DNA of 64,000 nucleotides from Staphylococcus chromogenes (lineage in GTDB: Bacteria > Bacillota > Bacilli > Staphylococcales > Staphylococcaceae), in contig NZ_CP118953.1 in the NCBI RefSeq assembly GCF_029024625.1, positions 186,001 to 250,000 of the forward strand, in the 5' to 3' direction. This document shows positions 1 through 8,742 of the stretch, piece after piece; positions within the stretch are counted from its first letter, which is position 1; each line of letters begins with the position of its first letter. A model generated the notes under the pieces. It made no database searches, was not told the origin of the DNA, and saw only the letters and a list, made by a program, of their open reading frames with translations. A program made the translations under genes and the position numbers.

Positions 1-336
1 AAAATTTCAGGTATTAAAGTGAATCGCGTCAAAATTTTGATTTATGGGATTTCAGGATTTATGGCTGCATTAGCCGGCGCCATTTTAACTTCACGACTGA
101 ACTCTGCACAACCGACAGCAGGAACGGCCTATGAACTCGATGCCATTGCGGCCGTGGTATTAGGTGGAACGTCACTTACAGGCGGTAAAGGGCGCATTGT
201 GGGTACATTGATAGGGGTGCTTATCATTGGTGTGTTAAACAATGGGTTGAATTTACTCGGTGTGTCTTCGTTTTATCAACAAGTCGTTAAAGGGGTCGTT
301 ATTTTAATAGCGGTGCTCATCGATCGAAAAAAATAA
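1..336 (+). CDS. rbsC: Ribose ABC transporter permease RbsC, C-terminal part (gene begins before window)
   Basis: The open frame runs in from base 1 with no start in the window and encodes about 111 residues. They match the C-terminal end of RbsC-type permeases: hydrophobic helices, the conserved segment AIAAVVLGGTSLTGGKG near residues 47-63, and a short basic tail ending DRKK. RbsC forms the membrane channel of the D-ribose importer. Its binding protein gene starts 18 bases downstream, so this is the 3' end of an rbs operon. The edge at base 1 is the window boundary, not a truncation in the genome. Confidence 0.93.
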   Translation, partial: KISGIKVNRVKILIYGISGFMAALAGAILTSRLNSAQPTAGTAYELDAIAAVVLGGTSLTGGKGRIVGTLIGVLIIGVLNNGLNLLGVSSFYQQVVKGVVILIAVLIDRKK

Positions 337-354
337 GGAAAGTAGGAGACGTTC

Positions 355-1269
355 ATGAAAAAAACTATCGTCATCTTTTTGGCATGTCTTTTGCTATTAG
401 CGGGATGTTCCTTAGAATCACCCGTCAAAAAAGACAAAAGTGGCAAAACGAATAAAAACAAATCTGACATCACAATAGGTGTAAGTATTTCCACATTAAA
501 TAACCCATTTTTTGTGACAATCAAAGATAATATTGAAAAAGAAGCCAAAAAGCAAGGCATGCAAGTAAAAGTCGTTGATGCACGGGATGATTCCGCAAAA
601 CAAACGAATGACATCGAAGATCTTGTGCAACAACAGGTCGATTATTTAATTGTCAATCCGACTGATTCAAGTGCGATTTCCAGTGCCGTCCAATCTGCGA
701 ATAACGAGGGCATTCCTGTCATTACGTTAGACCGTTCGGTAGATAAAGGCGAAGTAGCTTCATTTATTGCCTCAGATAATGTTGAAGGCGGTAAAATGGG
801 CGGTAAGTTTATAGTTGATAAAGTTGGGGAACAAGCGAAAGTCGCCGAGCTTGAAGGGGTGCCAGGAGCGAGTGCGACACGCGAACGAGGCAAAGGCTTC
901 CATGAGATTGCCGATAAAGATTTAAATATTGTCTCTAAACAAAGTGCCAAATTTGATCGTGCAGAAGGGTTAAATGTGACACAAAATATGATTCAAGCGC
1001 ATCCGGATATTAAAGCGATTTTTGCGCATAACGATGAAATGGCATTAGGCGCAATTGAAGCGATTGGAGATAAAGACATTGTCGTAGTGGGCTTTGATGG
1101 TAATGAAGATGCGATGAAAGCCATTAAAAATCATCAACTCGATGCGACCGTGGCCCAACAACCGCAATTGATGGGGAAAGAAGCGGTGCAGACCGTATTG
1201 AAATTAATGGACGGGAAAAAAGTAGAAAAAGCCATTAAAATCCCATTGAAACTTGAAACAGCGAAATAA
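355..1269 (+). CDS. rbsB: D-ribose-binding lipoprotein RbsB
   Basis: This 304-residue extracellular substrate-binding protein belongs to the type 1 periplasmic-binding (sugar-binding) fold. The N-terminus is a lipoprotein signal: two lysines, a hydrophobic stretch, then the lipobox LLAGC with Cys at about residue 18. The mature part begins with a Lys/Asp-rich linker and then IGVSISTLNNPFF, typical of ribose-binding proteins; the FAHNDEMALGA segment near residue 223 is also characteristic. It follows rbsC by 18 bases with an AGGAAAGTAGGAG ribosome site. A terminator follows, so it is the last gene of the rbs operon. Confidence 0.93.
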   Translation: MKKTIVIFLACLLLLAGCSLESPVKKDKSGKTNKNKSDITIGVSISTLNNPFFVTIKDNIEKEAKKQGMQVKVVDARDDSAKQTNDIEDLVQQQVDYLIVNPTDSSAISSAVQSANNEGIPVITLDRSVDKGEVASFIASDNVEGGKMGGKFIVDKVGEQAKVAELEGVPGASATRERGKGFHEIADKDLNIVSKQSAKFDRAEGLNVTQNMIQAHPDIKAIFAHNDEMALGAIEAIGDKDIVVVGFDGNEDAMKAIKNHQLDATVAQQPQLMGKEAVQTVLKLMDGKKVEKAIKIPLKLETAK

Positions 1270-1324
1270 GAAGAGATGTGAAAAAAAGCGCTCTGTCAAA
1301 TCAGACGGGTCACATCAAATTAAG

Positions 1325-1357
1325 GAGTTAGGCAATCATGAATTGCTTAACTCTTTT
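1325..1357 (+). terminator. Rho-independent terminator of the rbs operon
   Basis: Arms GAGTTAGGCAAT (1325-1336) and ATTGCTTAACTC (1342-1353) pair around a five-base loop and run into TTTTTG. It lies 56 bases past the rbsB stop. Confidence 0.85.
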
Positions 1358-1858
1358 TGTTTAGGAGCAAAAAGACTTGAACATTGATGGCACCGTCAGA
1401 TTTTTATAGACCTCAAAAAATCGAAAATTCTTGAGCTACTCCTCATTTTTTACCACAACAAACCCCTGACGTGACCAGACGTCAGGGGTATTATTGAGGG
1501 TTTTAAAATAGGTTGAACGTATCGGTTGTTACAACCGTATGTAACATACCGCTTTTTAGGAGAACCATATGTGTGTATCGCTTTATCGCAATAACCACCC
1601 TATTAGGTTGACCTTTTGAGGTGAGGTGGATATGTAGTAGGGGACCCAACCTCCCTAGAAGGTCTTCAGATTTGGACGACGAGCATGTGAGACTAATTTC
1701 TGAATTACGATGCATTTTTGGAGGATGTAATGCCAGAAAATCACAGCTCATACTTTTGAAGGGAAATGTGTTCAAAATGTAAGGGTATCATCTTGAACAT
1801 CTTTAAGATAACACAAATTTTAGAATATGTAAAATAAAAAGTTAGGTATACCTAAAAA
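1358..1858. other. Gene-free stretch with one strong hairpin
   Basis: No convincing gene was found. A perfect stem, ACCCCTGACGT (1462-1472) with ACGTCAGGGGT (1479-1489), could end transcription in either direction but has only a short T-rich tail. An open frame on the minus strand at 1503-1775 has no recognisable domain, no ribosome site and unlikely composition. The remainder may be decayed sequence; I could not name a parent gene. Confidence 0.4.
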
Positions 1859-3046
1859 TTATTTGTTAGAACTTGATATATGGCGTTTTGATGCACTTTT
1901 ACCATGTGCGAAAAAGTAGCCAATAATAGCGAAAACACCGATCATCGCCATTAAAAGATACAACATACGATAACCTGTAAATGGTATTAGCGCACCTAAA
2001 ATAAAAGGACCGATTCCTGCCCCAAAATCTAGAAAAATAAAAAAGGTGGATGTCGCAAGACCCATTTTTTCTTTGGGGGATTGTTGAATCACAATCGTTT
2101 GCCCACTTGGCACAATCGTACCATAGCCAATCCCAATAAGTCCGGCTGCGAGATATAGCAGCACTGGTTCATGTGTGAGAGATAAAAAGACAAGCCCTAA
2201 CGCAAACGCAAATAACACAGGATAGACGATGACATTGGGGCCGTAGTAATCAAATATTTTGCCGGTGAAAGGACGCGTCACAAATGTAAAAATCGCAAAG
2301 ACCACAAAGAAAAAGCTTGCAGCTGTCGAAAGGTTGATGGTCTCAGCATAAATCGTTAAAAAGGATAATACGCTTGAATAAGCCACACCGACTAAAACAA
2401 TCACAAACGACATCGGAAGCGCTTCTTTTTGGAAAAAAGCACTCAAACCTTTTGGACGTTCATGGTCCTCTTTGTTCAATGTGCTTGGGAGATCTGTTAA
2501 CCCGAAACTCAAACCTAGCGCAATAATAATAACGAGTGTACTCATGATGAAAATGGAAGCAAAGCCCATGGTTTGATTAAAGACGATTCCTAAAAATGGA
2601 CCGAGTGCAGAGGCCATAGTTACACTTAAGGCATAATATCCTAACCCTTCTCCTTTTTTCGCATCAGGTACAATTCGAGAGGCATAGGTCCCTGTAGCGG
2701 TAGAGGCTATCCCGAAAGCGCCCCCATGTAAAAAGCGCACAATCAACAATAAAGTGAGCGATTGTGTCAAAAAATATAGGCCAATCGTCACGATAGAAAA
2801 GACAATACCGAACATAATCAATTGTTTTGGACGTAGGCTGTCAATGATACGACCTGTGCCGAGACGACCTAACAACATGCCGATAATGAAAATCCCCGCC
2901 GCTAGTCCACCTAAACTTTCTGGCGCATGAAATTCAGCCATCGTATACGTAGCTACCGTCACAATTAACGTATAATGAATCAAATACATTAAAAAGTTAA
3001 TACCTGTGACAAAGATAAATGGCTTTGACCAAAGTTGTGTATTCAA
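1859..3046 (-). CDS. MFS transporter, 12-helix drug-efflux type
   Basis: The protein has 395 residues and about 12 hydrophobic helices, the usual size for the major facilitator superfamily. The loop after helix 2 reads GRLGTGRIIDSLRPKQL (about residues 61-77), a variant of the MFS motif GxLxDRxGRR. A lysine/serine/arginine-rich cytoplasmic tail follows helix 12. It is divergent from the LysR gene at 3166, separated by 119 bases, the classical arrangement for a LysR regulator and its target. Substrate cannot be read from sequence; a hydrophobic compound or organic acid is possible. Confidence 0.85.
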   Translation of the reverse strand: MNTQLWSKPFIFVTGINFLMYLIHYTLIVTVATYTMAEFHAPESLGGLAAGIFIIGMLLGRLGTGRIIDSLRPKQLIMFGIVFSIVTIGLYFLTQSLTLLLIVRFLHGGAFGIASTATGTYASRIVPDAKKGEGLGYYALSVTMASALGPFLGIVFNQTMGFASIFIMSTLVIIIALGLSFGLTDLPSTLNKEDHERPKGLSAFFQKEALPMSFVIVLVGVAYSSVLSFLTIYAETINLSTAASFFFVVFAIFTFVTRPFTGKIFDYYGPNVIVYPVLFAFALGLVFLSLTHEPVLLYLAAGLIGIGYGTIVPSGQTIVIQQSPKEKMGLATSTFFIFLDFGAGIGPFILGALIPFTGYRMLYLLMAMIGVFAIIGYFFAHGKSASKRHISSSNK

Positions 3047-3165
3047 TTGAAAGACTCCTTTAACTCCTAAAATAAGACACTCTTTATTATAGTAAGTTGG
3101 AAATCTTATGTATAATTAGAAATAATGATAGATACATTAGTTTTGCTAATGGATAGAGGTGACTT

Positions 3166-4068
3166 ATGAATTTTGAACAATTACATTATGTTAAAGCAAT
3201 ATTTGAAGAAGAATCCATCATTCATGCGGCACAAAAAATGAATATCACACAATCAGCGTTGAGCCAATCCATCGCAACGTTTGAGAAAGAAGTTGGTTAC
3301 CCCCTATTTCACCGTTCGAAAAAAGGTACACTCCCAACCGAAATGGGCAAACATTTAATGCCGTACATTCTTCAAATGATAGAAACCGAAGCCCAATTGA
3401 AAAACGAAGTCAAAGCGATGCAATCAGACGTCAGTGGCACGATTAAAATTGCGACAATTCCTACGCTCTTTCATAAAATTATTCCAAAAGCGTTGTCACG
3501 TTTTAAAGAAGATTATCCGCATATTTCAGTGGAAGTCATCGAAAGCGAACGCGATGACATCCTTCACATGGTCAAAAACGAAAAAGTGGATATCGGTTTA
3601 GGAGGCATGCGAGCTGATGAAAATTTAAGTCAAGAGGTTCACATCCATCCCTTAAATATAGAAACCGATTTTAGACTGATTGCTCCTAAAAAATCAAAAC
3701 TTGCGCTCAAACAAAAGGTGACATTAGAAGAGGTGCAACCGTATCCTTTTGTATTATTTGATCGTAATATTTATCATAGTAACTTCGAAGCTTACGAAGC
3801 GAAAAACGGTCCATTAAAAATTGTATTTCGCACCTCTAATCCGAGTGTCGTTATCCGAACTGTATCAGAGGGATTAGGCGTAAGTGTCGTCTCAAATCTC
3901 ATGATTGAAGACAACCCATTTATTTTACAGGGAGAGATTGCGGCGATACCCATTGGTGCGCCTTTTGATTTCAAAATGTCATTTGCGGCATTTACAGCCA
4001 AACACAACGATGCCTCGCGTCATGCGACGGTCCAAAGGTTTATTTCCTATTTGATGCATCATGTTTAA
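3166..4068 (+). CDS. LysR-family transcriptional regulator
   Basis: The 300-residue protein begins with a typical LysR winged helix-turn-helix: FEQLHYVKAIFEEESI, then AAQKMNITQSALSQSI (residues 21-36), then the wing with LFHRSKKG. The rest is a two-lobed effector-binding domain, beginning with the IKIATIPTL strand near residue 94. Start ATG follows GAGGTGACTT. It is divergent from the MFS pump at 1859-3046 and probably controls it and itself from the shared 119-base gap. The effector is unknown. Confidence 0.9.
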   Translation: MNFEQLHYVKAIFEEESIIHAAQKMNITQSALSQSIATFEKEVGYPLFHRSKKGTLPTEMGKHLMPYILQMIETEAQLKNEVKAMQSDVSGTIKIATIPTLFHKIIPKALSRFKEDYPHISVEVIESERDDILHMVKNEKVDIGLGGMRADENLSQEVHIHPLNIETDFRLIAPKKSKLALKQKVTLEEVQPYPFVLFDRNIYHSNFEAYEAKNGPLKIVFRTSNPSVVIRTVSEGLGVSVVSNLMIEDNPFILQGEIAAIPIGAPFDFKMSFAAFTAKHNDASRHATVQRFISYLMHHV

Positions 4069-4152
4069 AAATGGGGCATAGTGACTCTTACTTCAGATTT
4101 AGGATAACAGTCATGTATAATAAAACTAATCACGATAAAAGGAGAATCGCTG

Positions 4153-4621
4153 ATGGAAACGATCTATCTTGCAGGGGGGATGTTTATGGGGCGTGCAAGC
4201 TTTTGTGAAGACGATCCCCGGTGTCATTCATACTGAAGCGGGGCGCGCGAATGGTCAAACGACAAGTCTCGATGGGCCTTATGATGGCTATGTCGAATGC
4301 GTCAAGACGACATTCGACCCCGAACAAGTGTCAGTGGAAGCGCTTGTGCGAGACTTATTTGACATTATCGATCCATACGCCGTCAATCGTCAAGGGTACG
4401 ATGTCGGGCCGAAGTATCGAACAGGTGTATATAGCGAAAATAAAGCACATCTTGACATTGCGCGCCAGTACATCGCGCAACGCGAGGATTATGATAAAGT
4501 TCAAGTGGAAGTCTGTCCTTTAACACAATATGTTCCGAGTGCGGCGGAACATCAGGACCGCTTGGATCATTTTCCTGACGATTATTGTCATATCCCACAC
4601 GCCTTATTACATAAATATTAG
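4153..4621 (+). pseudogene. msrA: Peptide methionine sulfoxide reductase MsrA, frameshifted in a G6 run
   Basis: MsrA repairs methionine S-sulfoxide. Translation from ATG 4153, well placed after AGGAGAATCGCTG, gives METIYLAGG and then leaves frame. The run of six G at 4174-4179 has one base more than needed to read into GGCLWGVQAF, which holds the catalytic cysteine. Past the run the frame is intact to the stop: EAGRANGQ, then AAEHQDRLDHFPDDYCHI near the end, both family landmarks. Total length would be about 155 residues, shorter than many MsrA proteins. As written, only a weak TTG at 4169 could start the long frame. It may be a real inactivated gene, a slippage-switched gene or a sequencing error in a homopolymer. 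Confidence 0.8.
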
Positions 4622-4669
4622 CGAGGAGATCGCGTGATTCAATAAAAGTTGAGAACAGGGGTTTTTTGA

Positions 4670-6673
4670 ATGCAGTTATTAGAAGCATATATCTTTTTTA
4701 TTGTGGCGGTGATACTCAGTTCAGTCATAAGCATGAAAATACCAAAAGTACCTGTCGCGTTCATACAAATTGCACTTGGGGTGTTGTTGTTTTTAATTCC
4801 GATTACGATTCATTTCGAATTTAGTTCCGAAGTGTTTATGTTAGCCGTGATTGCGCCACTCTTATTTGTCGAAGGGGCGAATGTGCACCGTGAGAAATTA
4901 CTCCAATACATTAAGCCCATCACATTGATGGCGATGGCGCTTGTGTTTGTGACCGTGATTGGGGCGGGATTCTTTCTCCACTGGGTATGGCCGGATTTAC
5001 CGATGGCTGCCGCTTTTGCGATTGCCGCGATTTTGTGTCCAACAGATGCTGTTGCCGTCAAAGCGATTACAAAAGGGAAGATTTTACCTAAAGGCGCCAT
5101 GACGATTTTAGAAGGAGAGTCATTATTGAATGATGCCGCAGGGATCATTTCATTCAAAATTGCCATCACTGCTTTAATTCTACATACGTTTTCAGCAGTT
5201 CAAGCGATCGAGCAGTTTGTATTGTCGACGATTTTAGGGATACTGGTCGGTCTAATTATTGGTGTGATGGTTGTACGTCTTCGCATTATGTTGCAGACGA
5301 AAGGGATTAAAGACAATAATACCCTCATCTTCATCCAATTATTGACACCGTTTGTTGTTTATATCGTCGCTGAACTGGTTCATGCGTCAGGAATTATTGC
5401 CGTGGTGGTGGCGGGGCTTATTCATGGCTTCGAACGCGATCGACTCGTCCGGGCACAACCTGAAGTGCAAATGAGTTATGGTCAAATTTGGAGTACGATC
5501 AGTTACGTGCTCAATGGATTTGTGTTTGTGATTTTAGGTTATATCGTTCCGAATGTGATTGTGGAAATCATCCAAAATGAACCTGAAAAATTAGTCTTTT
5601 TATTAGGCGTTACGGTGCTCATTGCGATTGCCATTTACGTTTGTCGCTTTTTGTGGGTCTTTGCCTTTTTCAAGACTTTTTATTACCCGAGAAATACACG
5701 GTTTTCGTTTAATAATGATGAGACACCTGAACCGATGAGCCGTTTCCATTATGCATTTATTATGACGATGTGTGGGATTCATGGGACGATTTCAGTGTCA
5801 TTGGCCTTAACGTTACCTGTCTATTTGGCCCATCAGCAGTTATTCGAGTTCCGAAATGATTTGATTTTTATCGCTGCGATGATGGTATTATTGAGCCTAA
5901 TTATGGCACAAATCGTATTGCCGCTTGTGACGAAATCTGCAGAAATTGTGCCGAATAAAGGGTTAACTTTTATAGATGCTAAAATGCGGATATTAGCCGA
6001 AGTCATTCATCGGATGAAAATGACACCCGAAGCGAGTACGATGACGTCCTTTGGTCCGGTCGTTCAAGAATATTACAATGAATACATGTTTTTATTGCGC
6101 AATCAAAGTCATCGTAAAGATGCGAAAGAGTTTCGGAGATTAAGTGAAATTGCGAGCGAAGTCGAACAACACACCTTAGAACAACTTGTCCAAGAAGAAA
6201 AAATAGATAAACAGGGTTTAACGCAATATCGCATCATCGTCGACAATTCGCAACATTTTAAAGAAGCGGATTTTATTGAAAAATTAAAAATGATGATGAA
6301 AATGTTTATGTTACGTTATCGTGCAAGAACAGGTAAAATGAAAAAGCACATCGATATCAAAACGTTAGACCAAACGTTGGACCAAGTGTATCGTAATGTA
6401 TCCGCGCGTTTGGCCGAAGAAAGAAACAGTCAAAACGTATTAGAAATAGGGATGATTAATACGTCTTACTTCACAAGAATCCGCAGTAAATCCCGTCGTA
6501 AACCGAAAGAACCTAAAGCGAAAGAACAAACGCGCCGAATGAAACTCTATGCGGTCTATACACAACGAGAAGTGCTCGATGAAATGGTCTTAAATGGTGA
6601 AATTACTGAACATGACATCGCCGTTAGACTTCGAGAAGAAATCAGTTATAATGAAATTTTAGCCGATAAATAA
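4670..6673 (+). CDS. Cation:proton antiporter, CPA1/NhaP type
   Basis: The 667-residue protein has an N-terminal domain of about 12 membrane helices (residues 1-430) and a long hydrophilic cytoplasmic tail. Family motifs are ILCPTDAVAVKAI near residue 121, with the ion-binding aspartate, and EGESLLNDAAGI near residue 148. Such proteins exchange Na+ or K+ for H+ and govern pH and salt tolerance. The tail (about 430-667) is charged and Arg/Lys-rich (RSKSRRKPKEPKAK), probably regulatory. ATG 4670 is preceded by AACAGGGGTTTTTTGA, a moderate ribosome site. The gene stands alone and is closed by a strong terminator. Confidence 0.9.
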   Translation: MQLLEAYIFFIVAVILSSVISMKIPKVPVAFIQIALGVLLFLIPITIHFEFSSEVFMLAVIAPLLFVEGANVHREKLLQYIKPITLMAMALVFVTVIGAGFFLHWVWPDLPMAAAFAIAAILCPTDAVAVKAITKGKILPKGAMTILEGESLLNDAAGIISFKIAITALILHTFSAVQAIEQFVLSTILGILVGLIIGVMVVRLRIMLQTKGIKDNNTLIFIQLLTPFVVYIVAELVHASGIIAVVVAGLIHGFERDRLVRAQPEVQMSYGQIWSTISYVLNGFVFVILGYIVPNVIVEIIQNEPEKLVFLLGVTVLIAIAIYVCRFLWVFAFFKTFYYPRNTRFSFNNDETPEPMSRFHYAFIMTMCGIHGTISVSLALTLPVYLAHQQLFEFRNDLIFIAAMMVLLSLIMAQIVLPLVTKSAEIVPNKGLTFIDAKMRILAEVIHRMKMTPEASTMTSFGPVVQEYYNEYMFLLRNQSHRKDAKEFRRLSEIASEVEQHTLEQLVQEEKIDKQGLTQYRIIVDNSQHFKEADFIEKLKMMMKMFMLRYRARTGKMKKHIDIKTLDQTLDQVYRNVSARLAEERNSQNVLEIGMINTSYFTRIRSKSRRKPKEPKAKEQTRRMKLYAVYTQREVLDEMVLNGEITEHDIAVRLREEISYNEILADK

Positions 6674-6675
6674 TG

Positions 6676-6713
6676 AAAACGCCTAAAGCCAAACCCATGC
6701 TTTAGGCGTTTTT
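6676..6713 (+). terminator. Terminator after the antiporter gene
   Basis: AAAACGCCTAAAGC (6676-6689) pairs with GCTTTAGGCGTTTTT (6699-6713), ending in five T. Confidence 0.9.
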
Positions 6714-6867
6714 GATGTCTTCTTGATAAAAAGGGATGAGATTATGAAAAACGGAAAAGAAAATTCAAAAGAGTTGAGGGGATAAAATTACATCTTTCCA
6801 ATTTCTGAAACTAGTGCATTTGACCTATAATTCATGTAAAATAGAAAAGTGAAAATAAGCGTTTTAT

Positions 6868-6881
6868 TGCATATTTATACG
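6868..6881. promoter_or_regulatory. ARG-box-like palindrome upstream of the YjiH-type gene
   Basis: TGCATATTTATACG fits the ArgR/AhrC operator consensus TGNATWWWWATNCA at 13 of 14 positions. It lies about 180 bases before the YjiH-type gene, in a 338-base gap that otherwise holds one hairpin (AAATCCT/AGGATTT, about 6980-7003). A single half-consensus site in AT-rich DNA can be chance. Confidence 0.3.
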
Positions 6882-7051
6882 CAAAAGTGAGGAGTCGCAC
6901 GTCGCGTGAATGATAAACATACAAATAGAGAACGAAATATAAAGACAGATTGCGCTGTTTTTGAAATACACAATGTAAAAAAATCCTCCTTCCCACAAGG
7001 ATTTATGACATTATTAAGAAAAGAAACTTCATATGAGAAGGGGTGGAAAAT

Positions 7052-8431
7052 GTGAATACGTATAGTAAAAAAGAGATCATTAAAGGACGACTAAAATTTA
7101 TTATTATGTCATTAATCGGCATTTTCTTGTTTTTATTACCGATTAGTCTCCCTAATGATCAAGGACAATCAGAAACAACACTTCCGATTGCATGGTTGTC
7201 CAATTTAATGAAAGATTTGATTGGTGGGGCGATGCCCATCATTATTTTAGCGATTATTACACTTTCAGGAATTTTAACGGTCCTCTGTAGTACCATTTAT
7301 AAAGACAAGCTTGATCCAGAAAGACAAATGGCAAAAACATTTTCTGTGGGGCCATTATGGGTGATTGTGCGTTTACTCGCGGTAGTATTTGTGTGGCTAG
7401 TTTATTTCAAAGTTGGCACGGAAGTCATCTATTCTAGTGATACAGGAGATCTTGTATTTAGCAGTTTATTACCGACATTAGTCACTATTTTCTTTTTTGC
7501 AGGTTTGTTTTTACCATTTTTAATGTCTTACGGTTTATTAGAATTTTTCGGGCCGATCTTCAGACCAATTATGCGTCCCTTATTTAAATTGCCAGGACGT
7601 TCAACCGTGATTAACTTGGCTTCGTTTTTAGGCGATGGTACAATCGGCGTCATGATCGCAAGTGAACAATACAATCAAGGCTATTACACCCGTCGTGAGG
7701 CAACGACGATTGCGACGATGTTCAGTGTGGTCTCTATCACATTTGTTATCGTCATAGCGGAAACCATTCATTTATCACATCATTTTTATTATTTCTATTT
7801 AACAGTGATACTCGCATGTTTGGCCTGTGCGATTATTTTGCCACGTTTATGGCCTTTAAATCGTGTGCCAGACACATTTAGAAATAACAAAAAACATGCC
7901 ACGTTACAAGAAGAGGATTTAGGAAATAAAAATCCTGTCGTTTATGGTTTTGAACAAGCGACAGAACAAGGCATTAAAGCGCCAGGTGCAAAACAATTTT
8001 TCAAAGATGGCTTCAAAACAGTGATTGATATGTGGCTTGCGGTATTACCCGTCGTGATGACGATTGGAACGCTTGCGACAATTCTCGCCACGTATACACC
8101 GATCTTCCGAATATTAGGGTTGCCGTTCTTGCCACTGTTTGAAATCTTGCAAATTCCTGCAGCAAAAGAAGCCTCTGAAACAGTGTTAATCGGTTTTGCG
8201 GATATGTTTTTACCGTCATTACTCATTGAAGGCGTATCCAGTGATTTAACACGTTTTGTGGTAGGGGCATTGAGCGTCAGTCAATTGATTTATTTATCCG
8301 AAGTGGGTGGCGTAATTTTAGGTTCTAAAATCCCAGTGAGCTTGCCAAAACTGTTTGCGATTTTCTTAATGCGTACGATTATCGCATTACCGATTATTGC
8401 ATTGATGGGGCATCTCTTATTTACATTTTAA
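7052..8431 (+). CDS. YjiH-family membrane protein with nucleoside-transporter gate-like domains
   Basis: About 459 residues with 10-11 hydrophobic segments. Sequence features of the YjiH family (gate/nucleoside-recognition fold) are present: GLFLPFLMSYGLLEFFGPI and FLGDGTIGVMIASEQYN in the first half, then FADMFLPSLLIEG and VGGVILGSKIPVS in the second half, suggesting an internal duplication. Two GTG starts are possible, 7043 and 7052. The second is preferred because AGAAGGGG sits 8 bases before it. The substrate is unproven. An ARG-box-like site upstream hints at a nitrogen-linked role, but that is inference. Confidence 0.8.
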   Translation: MNTYSKKEIIKGRLKFIIMSLIGIFLFLLPISLPNDQGQSETTLPIAWLSNLMKDLIGGAMPIIILAIITLSGILTVLCSTIYKDKLDPERQMAKTFSVGPLWVIVRLLAVVFVWLVYFKVGTEVIYSSDTGDLVFSSLLPTLVTIFFFAGLFLPFLMSYGLLEFFGPIFRPIMRPLFKLPGRSTVINLASFLGDGTIGVMIASEQYNQGYYTRREATTIATMFSVVSITFVIVIAETIHLSHHFYYFYLTVILACLACAIILPRLWPLNRVPDTFRNNKKHATLQEEDLGNKNPVVYGFEQATEQGIKAPGAKQFFKDGFKTVIDMWLAVLPVVMTIGTLATILATYTPIFRILGLPFLPLFEILQIPAAKEASETVLIGFADMFLPSLLIEGVSSDLTRFVVGALSVSQLIYLSEVGGVILGSKIPVSLPKLFAIFLMRTIIALPIIALMGHLLFTF

Positions 8432-8467
8432 ACATTAAAAACGGATTTTTAGTTGCAATTAAAACTT

Positions 8468-8608
8468 AAGAAGTCTTGGCTTTGGAATCAATCAATCTGC
8501 CATATTTACTTACAAATCAAAGTTAAAAATTCTGTTTTACTGATTTAAGTGTTACTCAAATAGCCATCAAAATTTATCTAAGGGTAAATTTTGGTGGCTT
8601 TCTAATTT
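8468..8608. repeat. Dispersed intergenic repeat, copy A (ends in a hairpin)
   Basis: This 140-base copy starts AAGAAGTCTTGGCTTTGG, contains ACTGATTTAAGT, and ends with a 17-bp stem: AGCCATCAAAATTTATC (8562-8578) against GTAAATTTTGGTGGCT (8584-8599). Related copies lie at 27785, 56371 and 58656. The hairpin followed by TTTCTAATTTT may end transcription of the YjiH-type gene. Confidence 0.75.
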
Positions 8609-8705
8609 TAAGTTGGTTATAACCTAGCTCTTTAATGAAATGATGATTTTAGATATGAACTTTTGCGGATTTTCAAATGCAAAAGGTTGCATATCTACCT
8701 CTTCT

Positions 8706-8719
8706 GGAAAGCGTTTACA
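8706..8719. promoter_or_regulatory. CcpA-binding (cre) site before the PTS operon
   Basis: GGAAAGCGTTTACA differs from the cre consensus TGNNARCGNWWWCA at one position. It lies 24 bases before the TTG start of the antiterminator gene, where bound CcpA would block transcription. This fits catabolite repression of a sugar PTS operon. Confidence 0.7.
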
Positions 8720-8742
8720 ATAAAAGTATAGGAGGCATAAAT

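Noticed and set aside
1503-1775. 90-codon minus-strand frame in the gap after rbsB
   Set aside because: No ribosome site, no domain, composition (Ser/His/Thr-rich, irregular) unlike a gene.
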